64,000 nucleotides of DNA, from the NCBI RefSeq assembly GCF_963678165.1, contig NZ_OY782755.1, forward strand, positions 1 to 64,000, in the 5' to 3' direction. The stretch comes from an uncultured Acetobacteroides sp. Lineage in GTDB: Bacteria > Bacteroidota > Bacteroidia > Bacteroidales > ZOR0009. The position numbers were made by a program, and so were the translations under genes. The notes under the pieces are model-generated. The model was not told the origin of the DNA and did not search any database. It saw nothing but the letters and a program-made list of their open reading frames with translations. Shown piece after piece: positions 16,049 to 24,671 of this stretch. Positions within the stretch are counted from its first letter, which is position 1; each line of letters begins with the position of its first letter.

Positions 16049-18403
16049 CTATCGCCTTCTACGCTTTCCGCTATCTTTCTTATCTCCATTTGGCTTGGAT
16101 GATGAGCGGCGGCTTCCTCCGCTCGACTTCTTTTCGCCGGAGCGTCCTTTGCCCGAAGAGCCACGTCGCGAGGCAGAGCCTCCTCCGTTTCCGCCTCTTG
16201 AACTGCCGCCTGCGGGGCGTGGTGCGGCGGGCTCGAAGCTGAGCACCTCGTCGCCCTTGCCGATGAGCTCGTAGTCGAGCTGCTTGCGCGATAGGTTGGC
16301 GCGCAGCACGCGGATGCGTACCTCATCGCCTAGGGTAAAGGTGCGGCCGTTGGTTTTGCCCACCAGGCTGTAGGTATCCTCGTCGAAGATGTAGAAGTCG
16401 TCGGTGAGGTCGCGGGTCGAGACCATGCCCTCCACCTTGTTCTCCTTTATCTCCACGTAAATGCCCCACTCGGTGATGCCCGATACGATGCCGTCGAACT
16501 CCTGCCCGATCTTATCCACCATAAACTCCACCATCTTGTACTTGATGGAGGCGCGCTCGGCATCCGAAGCGAGGATTTCCATTTCGGACGAATGCTCGCA
16601 CAGCTGCTCGTAGGTCTCCTTGCTCTGCGACTCGGCCTTGTGGTCGTACATGTCGAGCAGGCGGTGCACCATCACGTCGGGGTAGCGGCGGATGGGCGAG
16701 GTGAAGTGCGTATAGTGGTCGAACTGCAGGCCGTAGTGGCCGATGTTCTCGGTGGAGTAGCGGGCCTTGGCCATCGAGCGGACGGCTAGGGTTTCGATGA
16801 GGTTCTCCTCTGTCTTCCCCTTCACCTCGGCCAGCAGCTTGTTGAGCTCCTTGGAGATGCCCTTGCTGTTGGTGGCCTGCAGGTAGTAGCCAAACTTTAC
16901 GATGAAGCGGCGGAAGGTGTCGAACTTATCGGGGTTGGGCACGTCGTGGATACGGTACACGAAGGTTTTGGCCACGCTCTTGCCCCTGGGCTTGCCGATG
17001 TGCTCGGCCACCTTCTTGTTGGCCAAAAGCATAAACTCCTCGATGAGCTGGTTGCTCTCCTTCTGCGCCTTGAAGTACACGCGTAGGGGTTTTCCATTCT
17101 CGTCGAGCTCGAACTTGGCCTCCTCGCGGTCGAAGGCAATGGCGCCGTGCTTGAAGCGGTCGGCGCGCAGCTTCTGCGCCAGGGTGTGCAGCGTTAGCAC
17201 CTCCTCCTTATAGTCGCCCTGGCCGGTTTCGATTACCTCCTGGGCCTCCTCGTAGGCGAACCTTCGGTCGGAGTGGATCACCGTGCGGCCAATCCAGGTG
17301 TTAAGCACGTTGGCATCCTCATCGAGCTCGAATACGGCCGAGTAGGTGAGCTTATCCTCGTGGGGGCGCAGCGAGCAGAGGTTGTTCGACAGCCTTTCGG
17401 GCAGCATCGGCACGGTACGGTCTACCAGGTACACCGAGGTGGCGCGATCTACGGCCTCCTGGTCGAGGATCGACCCGGGTCGTACGTAGTGCGACACGTC
17501 GGCGATGTGCACGCCCACCTCCGTGTTGCCGTTGGGCAGGCGGCGGTACGAGAGCGCATCGTCGAAGTCCTTGGCGTCGGCAGGGTCGATGGTAAAGGTT
17601 ACCGCATCGCGCATGTCGCGGCGCTTGGCGATTTCGGCGGGGGTAATATCGTCTGGAATCTGCTCGGCGGCGCGAAGCACCTCTTCGGGAAACTGGTAGG
17701 GCAGGCCGTAGTCGGCCAGGATGGCGTGCATCTCGGTTTCGTTGTTGCCGGGGCGGCCCAGCACCTCCACGATCTCGCCGATGGGGTTCTTCCCCCCCTT
17801 GGGGATCTCAATCACCTTCACGATCACCTTGTCGCCATCCTGCGCCTCGCCGGCGCTGCGCATGGGCACGAAGATGTCGAAGGGCATCTGCTTGCCGTCG
17901 GGCACCACAAAGACGTAGTTGGGCGACAGCTGCACCGTGCCCACGTACTGGCGCTTGCCCTGCTCGAGGATCTCCACGATCTCGCCCTCGGGGCGCTTCT
18001 TCCCCTTGTACGGGAAGATGAAGACGCGCACCTTGTCGCCGTGCAGCGCCTGGTTCATGTTGCCGGGGGCGATGAACACGTCCTCGTCGCTCTCGGGCGA
18101 GATGATGAACGCCGAGCCCGACTGGGTCATGTCCACCTTGCCCTCGATGAAGCCGCCCTTGGTAACCACCTTGAACACGCCGTGCTCCACCTCGGTTACC
18201 ATGCCGCGCTGCTTGAGCTCGGCCAGGCACGATACCACCAGCTGCTTCTGCCCATCGTCCTTCAGCCCGATGCTCTTGGCGATGGCCTTGTAGCTGAAAT
18301 CCTTGGTGGGGTTGCTCGATAGTATTTCGAAGATGTGCTTTTCGATGCTCTGCTTCTTTATGGCCTTGCCGCTAGCTTGGCCCTCCTTCTTGATCTTCTT
18401 CAT
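16049..18403 (-). CDS. rnr: Ribonuclease R
   Basis: The 784-residue protein has the RNase R order: a winged-helix N terminus (SYKAIAKSIGLK), two cold-shock domains, the RNB catalytic domain (VTFTIDPADAKDFDDALSYR, with the metal-binding Asp cluster), and an S1 domain (EFDGIVSGITEWGIYVEI). The last 60 residues are a Gly/Ser/Arg/Lys-rich tail likely to bind RNA. It degrades structured RNA from the 3' end. It is monocistronic, with repeat array C about 300 bp upstream. Confidence 0.97.
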   Translation of the reverse strand: MKKIKKEGQASGKAIKKQSIEKHIFEILSSNPTKDFSYKAIAKSIGLKDDGQKQLVVSCLAELKQRGMVTEVEHGVFKVVTKGGFIEGKVDMTQSGSAFIISPESDEDVFIAPGNMNQALHGDKVRVFIFPYKGKKRPEGEIVEILEQGKRQYVGTVQLSPNYVFVVPDGKQMPFDIFVPMRSAGEAQDGDKVIVKVIEIPKGGKNPIGEIVEVLGRPGNNETEMHAILADYGLPYQFPEEVLRAAEQIPDDITPAEIAKRRDMRDAVTFTIDPADAKDFDDALSYRRLPNGNTEVGVHIADVSHYVRPGSILDQEAVDRATSVYLVDRTVPMLPERLSNNLCSLRPHEDKLTYSAVFELDEDANVLNTWIGRTVIHSDRRFAYEEAQEVIETGQGDYKEEVLTLHTLAQKLRADRFKHGAIAFDREEAKFELDENGKPLRVYFKAQKESNQLIEEFMLLANKKVAEHIGKPRGKSVAKTFVYRIHDVPNPDKFDTFRRFIVKFGYYLQATNSKGISKELNKLLAEVKGKTEENLIETLAVRSMAKARYSTENIGHYGLQFDHYTHFTSPIRRYPDVMVHRLLDMYDHKAESQSKETYEQLCEHSSEMEILASDAERASIKYKMVEFMVDKIGQEFDGIVSGITEWGIYVEIKENKVEGMVSTRDLTDDFYIFDEDTYSLVGKTNGRTFTLGDEVRIRVLRANLSRKQLDYELIGKGDEVLSFEPAAPRPAGGSSRGGNGGGSASRRGSSGKGRSGEKKSSGGSRRSSSKPNGDKKDSGKRRRR

Positions 18404-18705
18404 TTGCTTGGATCTGTCGTTGTTTTACGGATGGGGCGGATGATTCCCCCACGACTTTCCTAGATAACCGCTCACAAGTAATGCTGGAGCTGGGGGGTGC
18501 ACCCGACCGGTCAAAAAAAATATTCTAATCGGATGGATAAGATGGGGCAAAGGTACTAAAAATGATCGAGAACCTGCCAGCTTTCCCCCACCGCCCCCCT
18601 ACCCCAGCTGCGGCAGGCAATGGCCCTTAGCCGGACGAGGGCGAAGCCGCAGAAAAGCCGTGCAGCGCCTACCGCCAGAACAACAGCGTGGCACAGCGCC
18701 ATCAA

Positions 18706-19041
18706 AGTGCAAGCCTCAGCCCCAGCAATGCGGCTTACTACCCCCGAAATGAAACATACCACCCCCGCAATGCAATGTAGAGCCCCCGTAATGCGGTACA
18801 ATACCACCGTAATGCAATGTAGCTCCCCCGCAATGGGGTTTACCGCCACAGCAATGCGGTTTAATACCTCTGCAATGCAATTTGCTACCACCACAATGCG
18901 GTTTAGCGCCACATTATTGCAATAGGCTACCCCATCATTGGGGTTTGCTGCCCCATCATTGCAGCTTGCTACCACCGTAATGTAAGTCGCTACCACATCT
19001 ACGAGAGTGGCTACCCCATTAATGAAAGCTTGCGCCCCATC
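18706..19041. repeat. Array C: degenerate 21-bp tandem repeat, about 16 units
   Basis: AATG, or ATTG in the later units, recurs at 18727, 18748, 18769, 18790, 18811, 18832, 18853 and on to 18979 and 19021, at an exact 21-bp step. A consensus unit is about CCGCAATGCGGTTTACTACCA. The AATG core sits at the centre of a short dyad (CCGCA-A-TGCGG in the best copies), so dyads are again 21 bp apart. The array lies between the divergent genes rnr and the HTH gene. Open frames through it on both strands are by-products of the 7-codon period. Confidence 0.9.
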
Positions 19042-19122
19042 ATCCAGATAAATAAAGTGAATGATTGCAGCTTTTGATCCCGAAATTTTACTAAATTTAA
19101 CCGAACCAATACCGATACCCCC

Positions 19123-19473
19123 ATGCTACGCTACAACATCGAGCGCATGATTCTGATGCGCGGCCACACCAACCCCAAAAGCTACCTGAAGCGGATGGGC
19201 TACACCCGCTACGTGATTAGCCACCTGCTGTCCAACCCCCGCCACCTCGACATCGCGTACATCGAGCGGTTCTGCCACGAGCTGCGCTGCACCCCCAACG
19301 ACCTGATGGAGTGGGAGCCCTCGAAGTCGGAGCCAACCGAAAAGGACCACCCGCTCACCAAGCTCCGCCGCAACGACCTCAGCGCGCCCGTCCAAAGCGC
19401 CCTGCTGAGCGTGCCCGCCGAGAAGCTCGACGAGGCGGTGGCCTACCTCCAGCAGCTCGGCAAACCGGAGTAG
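19123..19473 (+). CDS. Small HTH (Cro/CI-type) DNA-binding protein
   Basis: The 116-residue protein begins RYNIERMILMRG and contains a helix-turn-helix of the XRE type (YLKRMGYTRYVISHLLSNPRHLDIAYIERFC) followed by LRCTPNDLMEWEP, a signature of small Bacteroidota HTH proteins. The C-terminal half is a short helical extension (PAEKLDEAVAYLQQLGK). It probably regulates transcription; targets are unknown. It lies about 80 bp downstream of array C and may use or bind that region (speculation). Confidence 0.8.
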   Translation: MLRYNIERMILMRGHTNPKSYLKRMGYTRYVISHLLSNPRHLDIAYIERFCHELRCTPNDLMEWEPSKSEPTEKDHPLTKLRRNDLSAPVQSALLSVPAEKLDEAVAYLQQLGKPE

Positions 19474-19522
19474 CCGCCCTTCGCCCCACGAAATGGCGCC
19501 AACCCTCCACGATTTGCTCTAG

Positions 19523-19624
19523 CCAAGCGTAGCGTCCTCGCTACGCTTGGTTTAGCACGACCTCCTGCCGTATTCTGTGCGGCCGGAGGCCGCGAGTACG
19601 AAAGCGTAGGCAAAGCCTACGCTT
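19523..19624. repeat. Three consecutive hairpins, REP-like element or terminator group
   Basis: Three perfect hairpins occur within 102 bp: CCAAGCGTAGCG/CGCTACGCTTGG with a 4-nt loop (19523-19550), GCGGCC/GGCCGC with a 3-nt loop (19579-19593), and AAGCGTAGGC/GCCTACGCTT with a 3-nt loop (19602-19624). The first and third share AAGCGTAG. The first may end the HTH transcript, but the T tract is short. The arrangement resembles repetitive extragenic palindromes. Confidence 0.7.
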
Positions 19625-19699
19625 AGCAAGGGCTTATATTTTAAAAGCGATATCCCTAGATAGCCCCCTAACCCGCTTACAATATCATCCGTAAATAGC

Positions 19700-19707
19700 T
19701 AACTTTG
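19700..19707 (+). promoter_or_regulatory. Bacteroidota -7 box TAacTTTG for cysS
   Basis: TAACTTTG followed by C matches the TAnnTTTG consensus and lies 28 bp before the cysS ATG. No convincing -33 TTG was seen. Confidence 0.55.
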
Positions 19708-19734
19708 CTGCTCGAACAAAAAATTACGACAGCG

Positions 19735-21207
19735 ATGGAAGGACAACTGCAAATCTACAATACCCTTACCCGTAGGAAGGAAGATTTTACCCCGCTCAAC
19801 CCACCCCATGTTGGCCTGTACGTATGCGGCCCCACCGTGTACGGCGACCCACATCTGGGCCACGCGCGTCCCGCCATCACCTTCGACCTGCTGTTCCGCT
19901 ACCTCCGGCACCAGGGCTACAAGGTGCGCTACGTGCGCAACATCACCGACGTAGGCCACCTGGTGAACGATGCCGATAGCGGCGACGACAAGATCGGCAA
20001 GCAGGCCCGCCTGCAGCAGCTCGAGCCCATGGAGGTGGTGCAGTACTACACCAACCGCTACCACCAGGCCATGGACGCGCTCAACGTGCTTCCGCCCAGC
20101 ATCGAGCCGCACGCCTCTGGGCACATCATCGAGCAGATCGAGATGGTGCGCAAGATTCAGCAGGCCGGATTCGCCTACGAAAGCGAAGGATCGATATACT
20201 TTGATGTGGAAGCCTACAACAAGAAATTCCCCTACGGGAAGCTCTCGGGCCGCATCCTCGACGACATGATGGCCAACACCCGCGAACTCGAAGGCCAGAG
20301 CGAGAAGCGCAACCCGTTCGACTTCGCCCTCTGGAAGAAGGCGCTCCCCGAGCACATCATGCGCTGGCCCTCGCCCTGGAGCGACGGCTTCCCCGGATGG
20401 CACCTCGAGTGCTCGGCCATGAGCACCAAGTACCTCGGCGAAACCTTCGACATCCACGGCGGCGGCATGGACCTGATGTTCCCCCACCACGAGTGCGAGA
20501 TTGCCCAAAGCACTGCCGCCCTGGGCCACGACTCGGTGCGCTACTGGATGCACAACAACATGGTCACCATCAACGGCCAGAAGATGGGCAAGAGCCTGGG
20601 CAACTTCATCACCCTCGAGCAGCTCTTCACCGGCAGCCACGAGCTCCTGCAGCAGGCCTACAGCCCCATGACCATCCGCTTCTTCATCCTCCAGGCGCAG
20701 TACCGCGGCACGCTCGACTTCTCGAACGAGGCTCTACAGGCCGCCGAAAAGGGGCTACAGCGGTTGATCACCGCCACCAGCACGCTGGCCAAGCTAAAGC
20801 CCGCCGACGCTTCAACCGTTAATGTTGACGAACTCGAGAACGGCGTATTCGCCGCCCTCAACGACGACCTCAACAGCCCCATCGCCATCTCGGTGCTGTT
20901 CGACTGGGTGCGCAACATCAACTCCATATACGACGGCAAGGAGAAGATCAGCACCGAAGACCTCGAGCGCCTTCGCGCCATCTTCAGCGCCGTAGTCTTC
21001 GACATCCTCGGCCTTCGCGACGACAGCATTGCCGGAGATAATAAGGGCAAGCTTACCGCCGAGCTCATCAACATGCTCCTGAACATGCGCCTAGAGGCCA
21101 AGCAGAACAAGGACTTCGCCACCTCTGATAAGATTCGCGACGAACTCAACAAGCTGGGCGTAATCGTAAAGGATAGAAAAGACGGCTTCGACTGGGAAAT
21201 CGCCTAG
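19735..21207 (+). CDS. cysS: Cysteinyl-tRNA synthetase
   Basis: The start is ATG 19735. A TTG ten codons upstream is in frame but lies almost on the likely promoter. The 490-residue class I synthetase has the zinc ligand C31 (YVCGPTVYG), the HIGH-type motif H40-L-G-H, further zinc ligands in HLECSAMS and HHECEIAQ, and the KMSKS-type loop KMGKSLGNF. It charges tRNA-Cys. It ends at a strong terminator and appears monocistronic. Confidence 0.97.
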   Translation: MEGQLQIYNTLTRRKEDFTPLNPPHVGLYVCGPTVYGDPHLGHARPAITFDLLFRYLRHQGYKVRYVRNITDVGHLVNDADSGDDKIGKQARLQQLEPMEVVQYYTNRYHQAMDALNVLPPSIEPHASGHIIEQIEMVRKIQQAGFAYESEGSIYFDVEAYNKKFPYGKLSGRILDDMMANTRELEGQSEKRNPFDFALWKKALPEHIMRWPSPWSDGFPGWHLECSAMSTKYLGETFDIHGGGMDLMFPHHECEIAQSTAALGHDSVRYWMHNNMVTINGQKMGKSLGNFITLEQLFTGSHELLQQAYSPMTIRFFILQAQYRGTLDFSNEALQAAEKGLQRLITATSTLAKLKPADASTVNVDELENGVFAALNDDLNSPIAISVLFDWVRNINSIYDGKEKISTEDLERLRAIFSAVVFDILGLRDDSIAGDNKGKLTAELINMLLNMRLEAKQNKDFATSDKIRDELNKLGVIVKDRKDGFDWEIA

Positions 21208-21230
21208 TTCAAAACCTGATAGCATATTTC

Positions 21231-21261
21231 AAAAGCCTACCCGCAGCGGTAGGCTTTTTTT
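21231..21261 (+). terminator. Terminator of cysS
   Basis: A 10-bp stem (AAAGCCTACC paired with GGTAGGCTTT) is followed by a T tract. Confidence 0.9.
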
Positions 21262-21280
21262 ATTCCAGTACATTTAACAA

Positions 21281-21892
21281 AAAGCCCCTCTTCCCCAATC
21301 AAAAAAATGCAACAAAGACCAACTCCCTCCCGTAAAAAACAGTGAACAGAGGGGAGATCAAGAAGAGAAAGCACGTCGGTGGGACGTGTGAGTTTTAGAG
21401 GTCTTTTAAACATACGATAGTTGAGGCTTAAGACTTGGGTCTTAACTTTTAGGTGAAGGTTCATTTAAAAGAGGATGCTACAGAGGGTAAAACTTCTGCC
21501 GATTTTACTTGAAGCAAGTCTGATTCTCGAAATTAGAACTTGTAGCCTCAGTTGGGAGTCTGTAAATCGTGGTTTCATTCAAGGAACGCACCCTTAATCG
21601 AGTTAAAGGCGATATGCCAAGGTTACGATGAAGTAATGACAACACGCTTGCTCTCAATGCCGATTATCAAACGAGGTACAAAGCTAATGGAAGGGATCGT
21701 GAAAGCGAGTACGCCGGATTTGCAAGCTGCGATAGGTGTAAATTTCAGCAAATGGTTAAAGGTAAATTATCAGTTAGGTTGCAGATGCAGATTTTGGTTA
21801 ACCCTTAAAATTTGTATATGGCAAATTTGAGAAGAGAAGACAATGAAACTTAGTGAGGCTACGATCTTAGATGATGGTAGCCTCAATTTTTT
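21281..21892 (+). ncRNA. Candidate large structured non-coding RNA
   Basis: About 600 bp between the cysS terminator and the tRNA-Lys genes has no convincing protein gene but many stems. AAAGACC (21314-21320) pairs with GGTCTTT (21400-21406) and encloses CTCCCTC/GAGGGGAG and CACGTC/GACGTG. TTAAGAC-TTGG-GTCTTAA forms a tetraloop hairpin at 21428-21445, GCTTGC (21646) can pair with GCAAGC (21722), and AAATTTG/CAAATTT flank a 7-nt loop near 21809-21829. The transcript would end at an intrinsic terminator at 21855-21892. A TAcaTTTa box at 21269-21276 could be the promoter. The 3' arm of the terminator is repeated exactly at 21542-21549, so an alternative pairing is possible. I could not match RNase P RNA, tmRNA, 6S RNA or a group I or II intron. 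Confidence 0.5.
21855..21892 (+). terminator. Terminator of the candidate structured RNA
   Basis: An 8-bp stem (GAGGCTAC paired with GTAGCCTC) with a 14-nt loop is followed by AA and six T residues. Confidence 0.85.
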
Positions 21893-21927
21893 GGTACCAA
21901 CCAGTACGTAGCCCGCTGCATAAACGT

Positions 21928-21956
21928 AAAAAAGGGAACCCTGTGGATTCCCTTTT
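21928..21956 (-). terminator. Terminator of the downstream tRNA-Lys gene
   Basis: On the minus strand GGGAA and TTCCC arms are followed by six T residues, directly after the tRNA 3' end. Confidence 0.85.
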
Positions 21957-21957
21957 G

Positions 21958-22030
21958 TCGGTTCGGTGAGGATCGAACTCACGACCCCATGATTAAGAGT
22001 CACGTGCTCTACCAACTGAGCTACGAACCG
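21958..22030 (-). tRNA. tRNA-Lys(CTT), copy 2
   Basis: Read on the minus strand, the 73-nt sequence folds into a cloverleaf. The acceptor arms are CGGTTCG/CGAACCG with discriminator A, the D stem is GCTC/GAGC, and the anticodon stem is CGTGA/TCATG with loop CTCTTAA (anticodon CTT). The T arm contains GTTCGATC. CCA is not encoded. The sequence is identical to the copy at 22209-22281. Confidence 0.95.
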
Positions 22031-22178
22031 TTCTGATTACGGGTGCAAAGGTAGCGCCTTTTTTTAGAATCGCAAATATTAGCCCCCAAATATGGATGTT
22101 TTTGCAGAAGAAATGGCCCTACACCCCCGCTTATAGCTGCTATAAGCCGCATTACCACTCCTGCGGCAAGGGGGAAAC

Positions 22179-22207
22179 AAAAAAGGGAACCCTGTGGATT
22201 CCCTTTT
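22179..22207 (-). terminator. Terminator of the upstream tRNA-Lys gene
   Basis: Same GGGAA/TTCCC hairpin and T tract as at 21928-21956, so the duplication includes the terminator. Confidence 0.85.
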
Positions 22208-22208
22208 G

Positions 22209-22281
22209 TCGGTTCGGTGAGGATCGAACTCACGACCCCATGATTAAGAGTCACGTGCTCTACCAACTGAGCTACGAACCG
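22209..22281 (-). tRNA. tRNA-Lys(CTT), copy 1
   Basis: Identical in all 73 bases to the copy at 21958-22030, 251 bp away on the same strand, with the same acceptor stem, CTT anticodon and 3' terminator. The two copies look like a recent tandem duplication. Because a terminator follows each, they are probably separate transcription units. Confidence 0.95.
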
Positions 22282-22412
22282 TTCTGATTGTGCGTGCAAA
22301 GGTAGACCATTTTTCATCACAAGCAAGTCACCATAACACTTTTTTAGAATTAAATAGTAGCCCATTCTCCTGCCCTTTTTCGTACATTAGCGGCTCAATA
22401 AAGTATAGCATA

Positions 22413-23450
22413 ATGAGCAAGAAGATTTTAGTAACAGGGGGAACCGGGTTCATTGGTTCGCACACCACCGTGGAACTCCAAAATTCGGGCTACGAAGTTG
22501 TGATTGTCGATAACCTCTCGAATTCTGAGGCAGGTGTTGTAGACGCCATCACGCAAATTACCGGCAAAAGACCAGCCTTCGAGCAGGTTGACTGTACCGA
22601 TAAGGCTGCCATGAAGAATGTTTTTGAGAAGCACGGACCAATCGAGGCAATCATCCACTTTGCGGCGAGCAAAGCAGTAGGAGAATCTGTTCAAAAGCCC
22701 CTTCTCTACTACCGCAACAACATCGGCTCCCTAATCAACCTTCTTGAGCTCATGAAGGAGTTTAAGTGCAACAACATCGTATTCTCGTCGTCGTGCACCG
22801 TATACGGGCAGCCCGATAAGCTACCTGTAACCGAGCAAGCCCCAATCAAGAAAGCAGAATCGCCTTACGGCAACACCAAGCAAATTTGCGAAGAGATACT
22901 AGGTGATACCGTTAACGCAGAACCTTGGCTACAGGTTATTGCCCTTCGCTACTTCAACCCAATCGGGGCACACCCTTCAACGCTTATCGGAGAACTTCCA
23001 ATTGGCGTTCCTGCCAACCTAATACCATTCGTTACGCAAACCGCCATCGGCATTCGCGAGCAACTTTCGGTATTTGGCGACGACTACAATACCCCTGATG
23101 GTTCGTGCATCCGCGACTACATTAACGTAGTAGACCTTGCCAAGGCTCACGTGGTAGCCGTAAACCGCATGTTCGAAAAGAAAAACAAGTCTAACTACGA
23201 GTTCTTCAATATCGGAACAGGAAAAGGATTATCGGTACTCGAACTTATAGACATCTTCCAAAAGGTATCTGGAACAAAGCTAAACTACAAGATTGTGGGT
23301 CGCAGAAGCGGCGATATCGAGCAAGTTTGGGCTGACACTTCCTTTGCCAACAACGAGCTTGGCTGGAGTGCAAAAGAGAGTGTTGAAGACACCCTTCTTT
23401 CGGCTTGGAAATGGCAGTTGAAGCTAAAAGAAAAGGAAGAGAAGAAATAA
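22413..23450 (+). CDS. galE: UDP-glucose 4-epimerase
   Basis: The start is ATG 22413 (MSKKILVTGGTGFIGSH); upstream in-frame codons overlap the tRNA region and are not GalE-like. The 345-residue extended SDR has the NAD motif TGGTGFIG, a serine-rich stretch FSSSCTVYG, and the catalytic YGNTK. GDDYNTPDGSCIRDYI and the NIGTGKGLSVLELI region are typical of GalE. It interconverts UDP-glucose and UDP-galactose for surface polysaccharide or galactose use. A strong terminator separates it from the rfbB remnant. Confidence 0.95.
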   Translation: MSKKILVTGGTGFIGSHTTVELQNSGYEVVIVDNLSNSEAGVVDAITQITGKRPAFEQVDCTDKAAMKNVFEKHGPIEAIIHFAASKAVGESVQKPLLYYRNNIGSLINLLELMKEFKCNNIVFSSSCTVYGQPDKLPVTEQAPIKKAESPYGNTKQICEEILGDTVNAEPWLQVIALRYFNPIGAHPSTLIGELPIGVPANLIPFVTQTAIGIREQLSVFGDDYNTPDGSCIRDYINVVDLAKAHVVAVNRMFEKKNKSNYEFFNIGTGKGLSVLELIDIFQKVSGTKLNYKIVGRRSGDIEQVWADTSFANNELGWSAKESVEDTLLSAWKWQLKLKEKEEKK

Positions 23451-23476
23451 GCATTATCTTTACCCAATATAGCTAT

Positions 23477-23508
23477 AACGACAGCTCGAATAGTATCGAG
23501 CTGTCGTT
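23477..23508 (+). terminator. Terminator of galE
   Basis: A 13-bp perfect stem (AACGACAGCTCGA paired with TCGAGCTGTCGTT) with a 6-nt loop is followed by AATTATT. Confidence 0.75.
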
Positions 23509-23565
23509 AATTATTAACGGCGATGAACAGAAAGTCCGCTTTCTTCATCATAAATACTGATAACT

Positions 23566-24620
23566 ATGAGGACAATAGTAGTTACCGGAGGTGCAGGCTT
23601 TATTGGCTCGCATGTTGTGCGACTTCTGGTTAACAAGTATCCCAACTACCGTATCATCAACTACGACAAGCTGACCTATGCGGGCAATCTAGAGAACCTT
23701 AGGGATATCGAGAACACTCCCAACTATAGGTTTGTAAAAGGTGATATCTGCGATGCCCAACTTTTAGAAAAGCTTTTCGACGAAGAGAACGTTAGTGCCG
23801 TAATCCACCTTGCTGCCGAATCGCACGTTGATAGGTCGATTACCAATCCAATGGAGTTCATCCAAACCAACATCGTAGGTACAGTTACCCTACTCAACGT
23901 AGCAAAAAGTAAGTGGGCAGGTAACTTCGAGGATAAGCAATTCTACCACGTATCAACCGATGAGGTATACGGATCGCTTGGTGAAACTGGATACTTCTAC
24001 GAAAATACATCGTACGATCCTCGTATAGCCCCTACTCGGCATCTAAGGCAAGTTCCGACCACTTGGTTATGGCATACCATCATACATTCGGACTTCCAGT
24101 AGTAATATCGAACTGCTCGAACAACTACGGTCCAAACCAGTTCCCCGAAAAGCTCATTCCGCTTGTCATCAACAACATCAAAAACGGCAAACCAATCCCC
24201 GTTTACGGTAAGGGTGAGAATATTCGCGACTGGCTATACGTTGTTGACCATGCAAGAGCCATCGATATGGTATTCCACAATGGCAAGAATGGCGAAACCT
24301 ACAACATAGGCGGACACAACGAGTGGAAAAACATCGACCTGATTAAGGTTCTTTGTCGAGTTATGGACAAAAAGACGGGGAAACCCGAAGGTAGTGCCGA
24401 AAAACTAATTACCTATGTAAAGGACAGAGCAGGACACGACCTACGTTACGCAATTGATGCCACCAAAATTAAGGTTGAATTAGGCTGGTTGCCATCTCTT
24501 CAATTTGAAGAGGGTATTGAGAAAACCGTTGAATGGTATCTAGCCAATAATGCTTGGCTCGAGAATATCGTATCTGGTGAATACGAAAAGTATTATTCGT
24601 CCCAGTACGAGAAAAGATAA
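23566..24620 (+). pseudogene. rfbB: dTDP-glucose 4,6-dehydratase with a 2-bp frameshift
   Basis: The first frame (23566-24102) gives a normal RfbB N terminus with TGGAGFIGSH, NYDKLTYAGNL, HLAAESHVDRS and STDEVYGSLG. After YDPR the frame changes and runs 25 residues into a stop. The second frame resumes the family sequence and ends normally at 24620. Removing one TA from the TATA at 24024-24027 restores [23 protein letters not shown], the family consensus with the catalytic YSASK. So a TA duplication has shifted the frame exactly at the active site. The repaired protein would be 350 residues. Everything else looks intact, so the event is recent or is a sequencing error. Without it the enzyme would feed dTDP-sugar synthesis for O-antigen or glycans. 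Confidence 0.9.
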
Positions 24621-24642
24621 TCAAATTCTAATATCAGTAAAT

Positions 24643-24670
24643 AAAAAAGAGGGCGATGCCCTCTTTTTTA
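24643..24670. terminator. Bidirectional terminator between rfbB and the DUF4270 gene
   Basis: AAAAAAGAGGGC-GAT-GCCCTCTTTTTT is a perfect 12-bp stem with A and T runs on the two sides, able to end both converging genes. Confidence 0.85.
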
Positions 24671-24671
24671 T

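Noticed and set aside
15952..16326. Minus-strand frame beyond the rnr end
   Set aside because: It runs through the rnr terminator and overlaps the true rnr frame.
16049..18403. Long plus-strand frame of 349 codons opposite rnr
   Set aside because: It is a shadow frame caused by GC-rich codon bias in rnr.
18556..18996. Open frames through array C on both strands
   Set aside because: They result from the 21-bp period; composition is unlike real proteins and no homology is recognised.
21552..21830. 92-codon open frame inside the candidate structured RNA
   Set aside because: It needs a TTG start, uses codons unlike neighbouring genes, has no recognised product, and several stems run through it.
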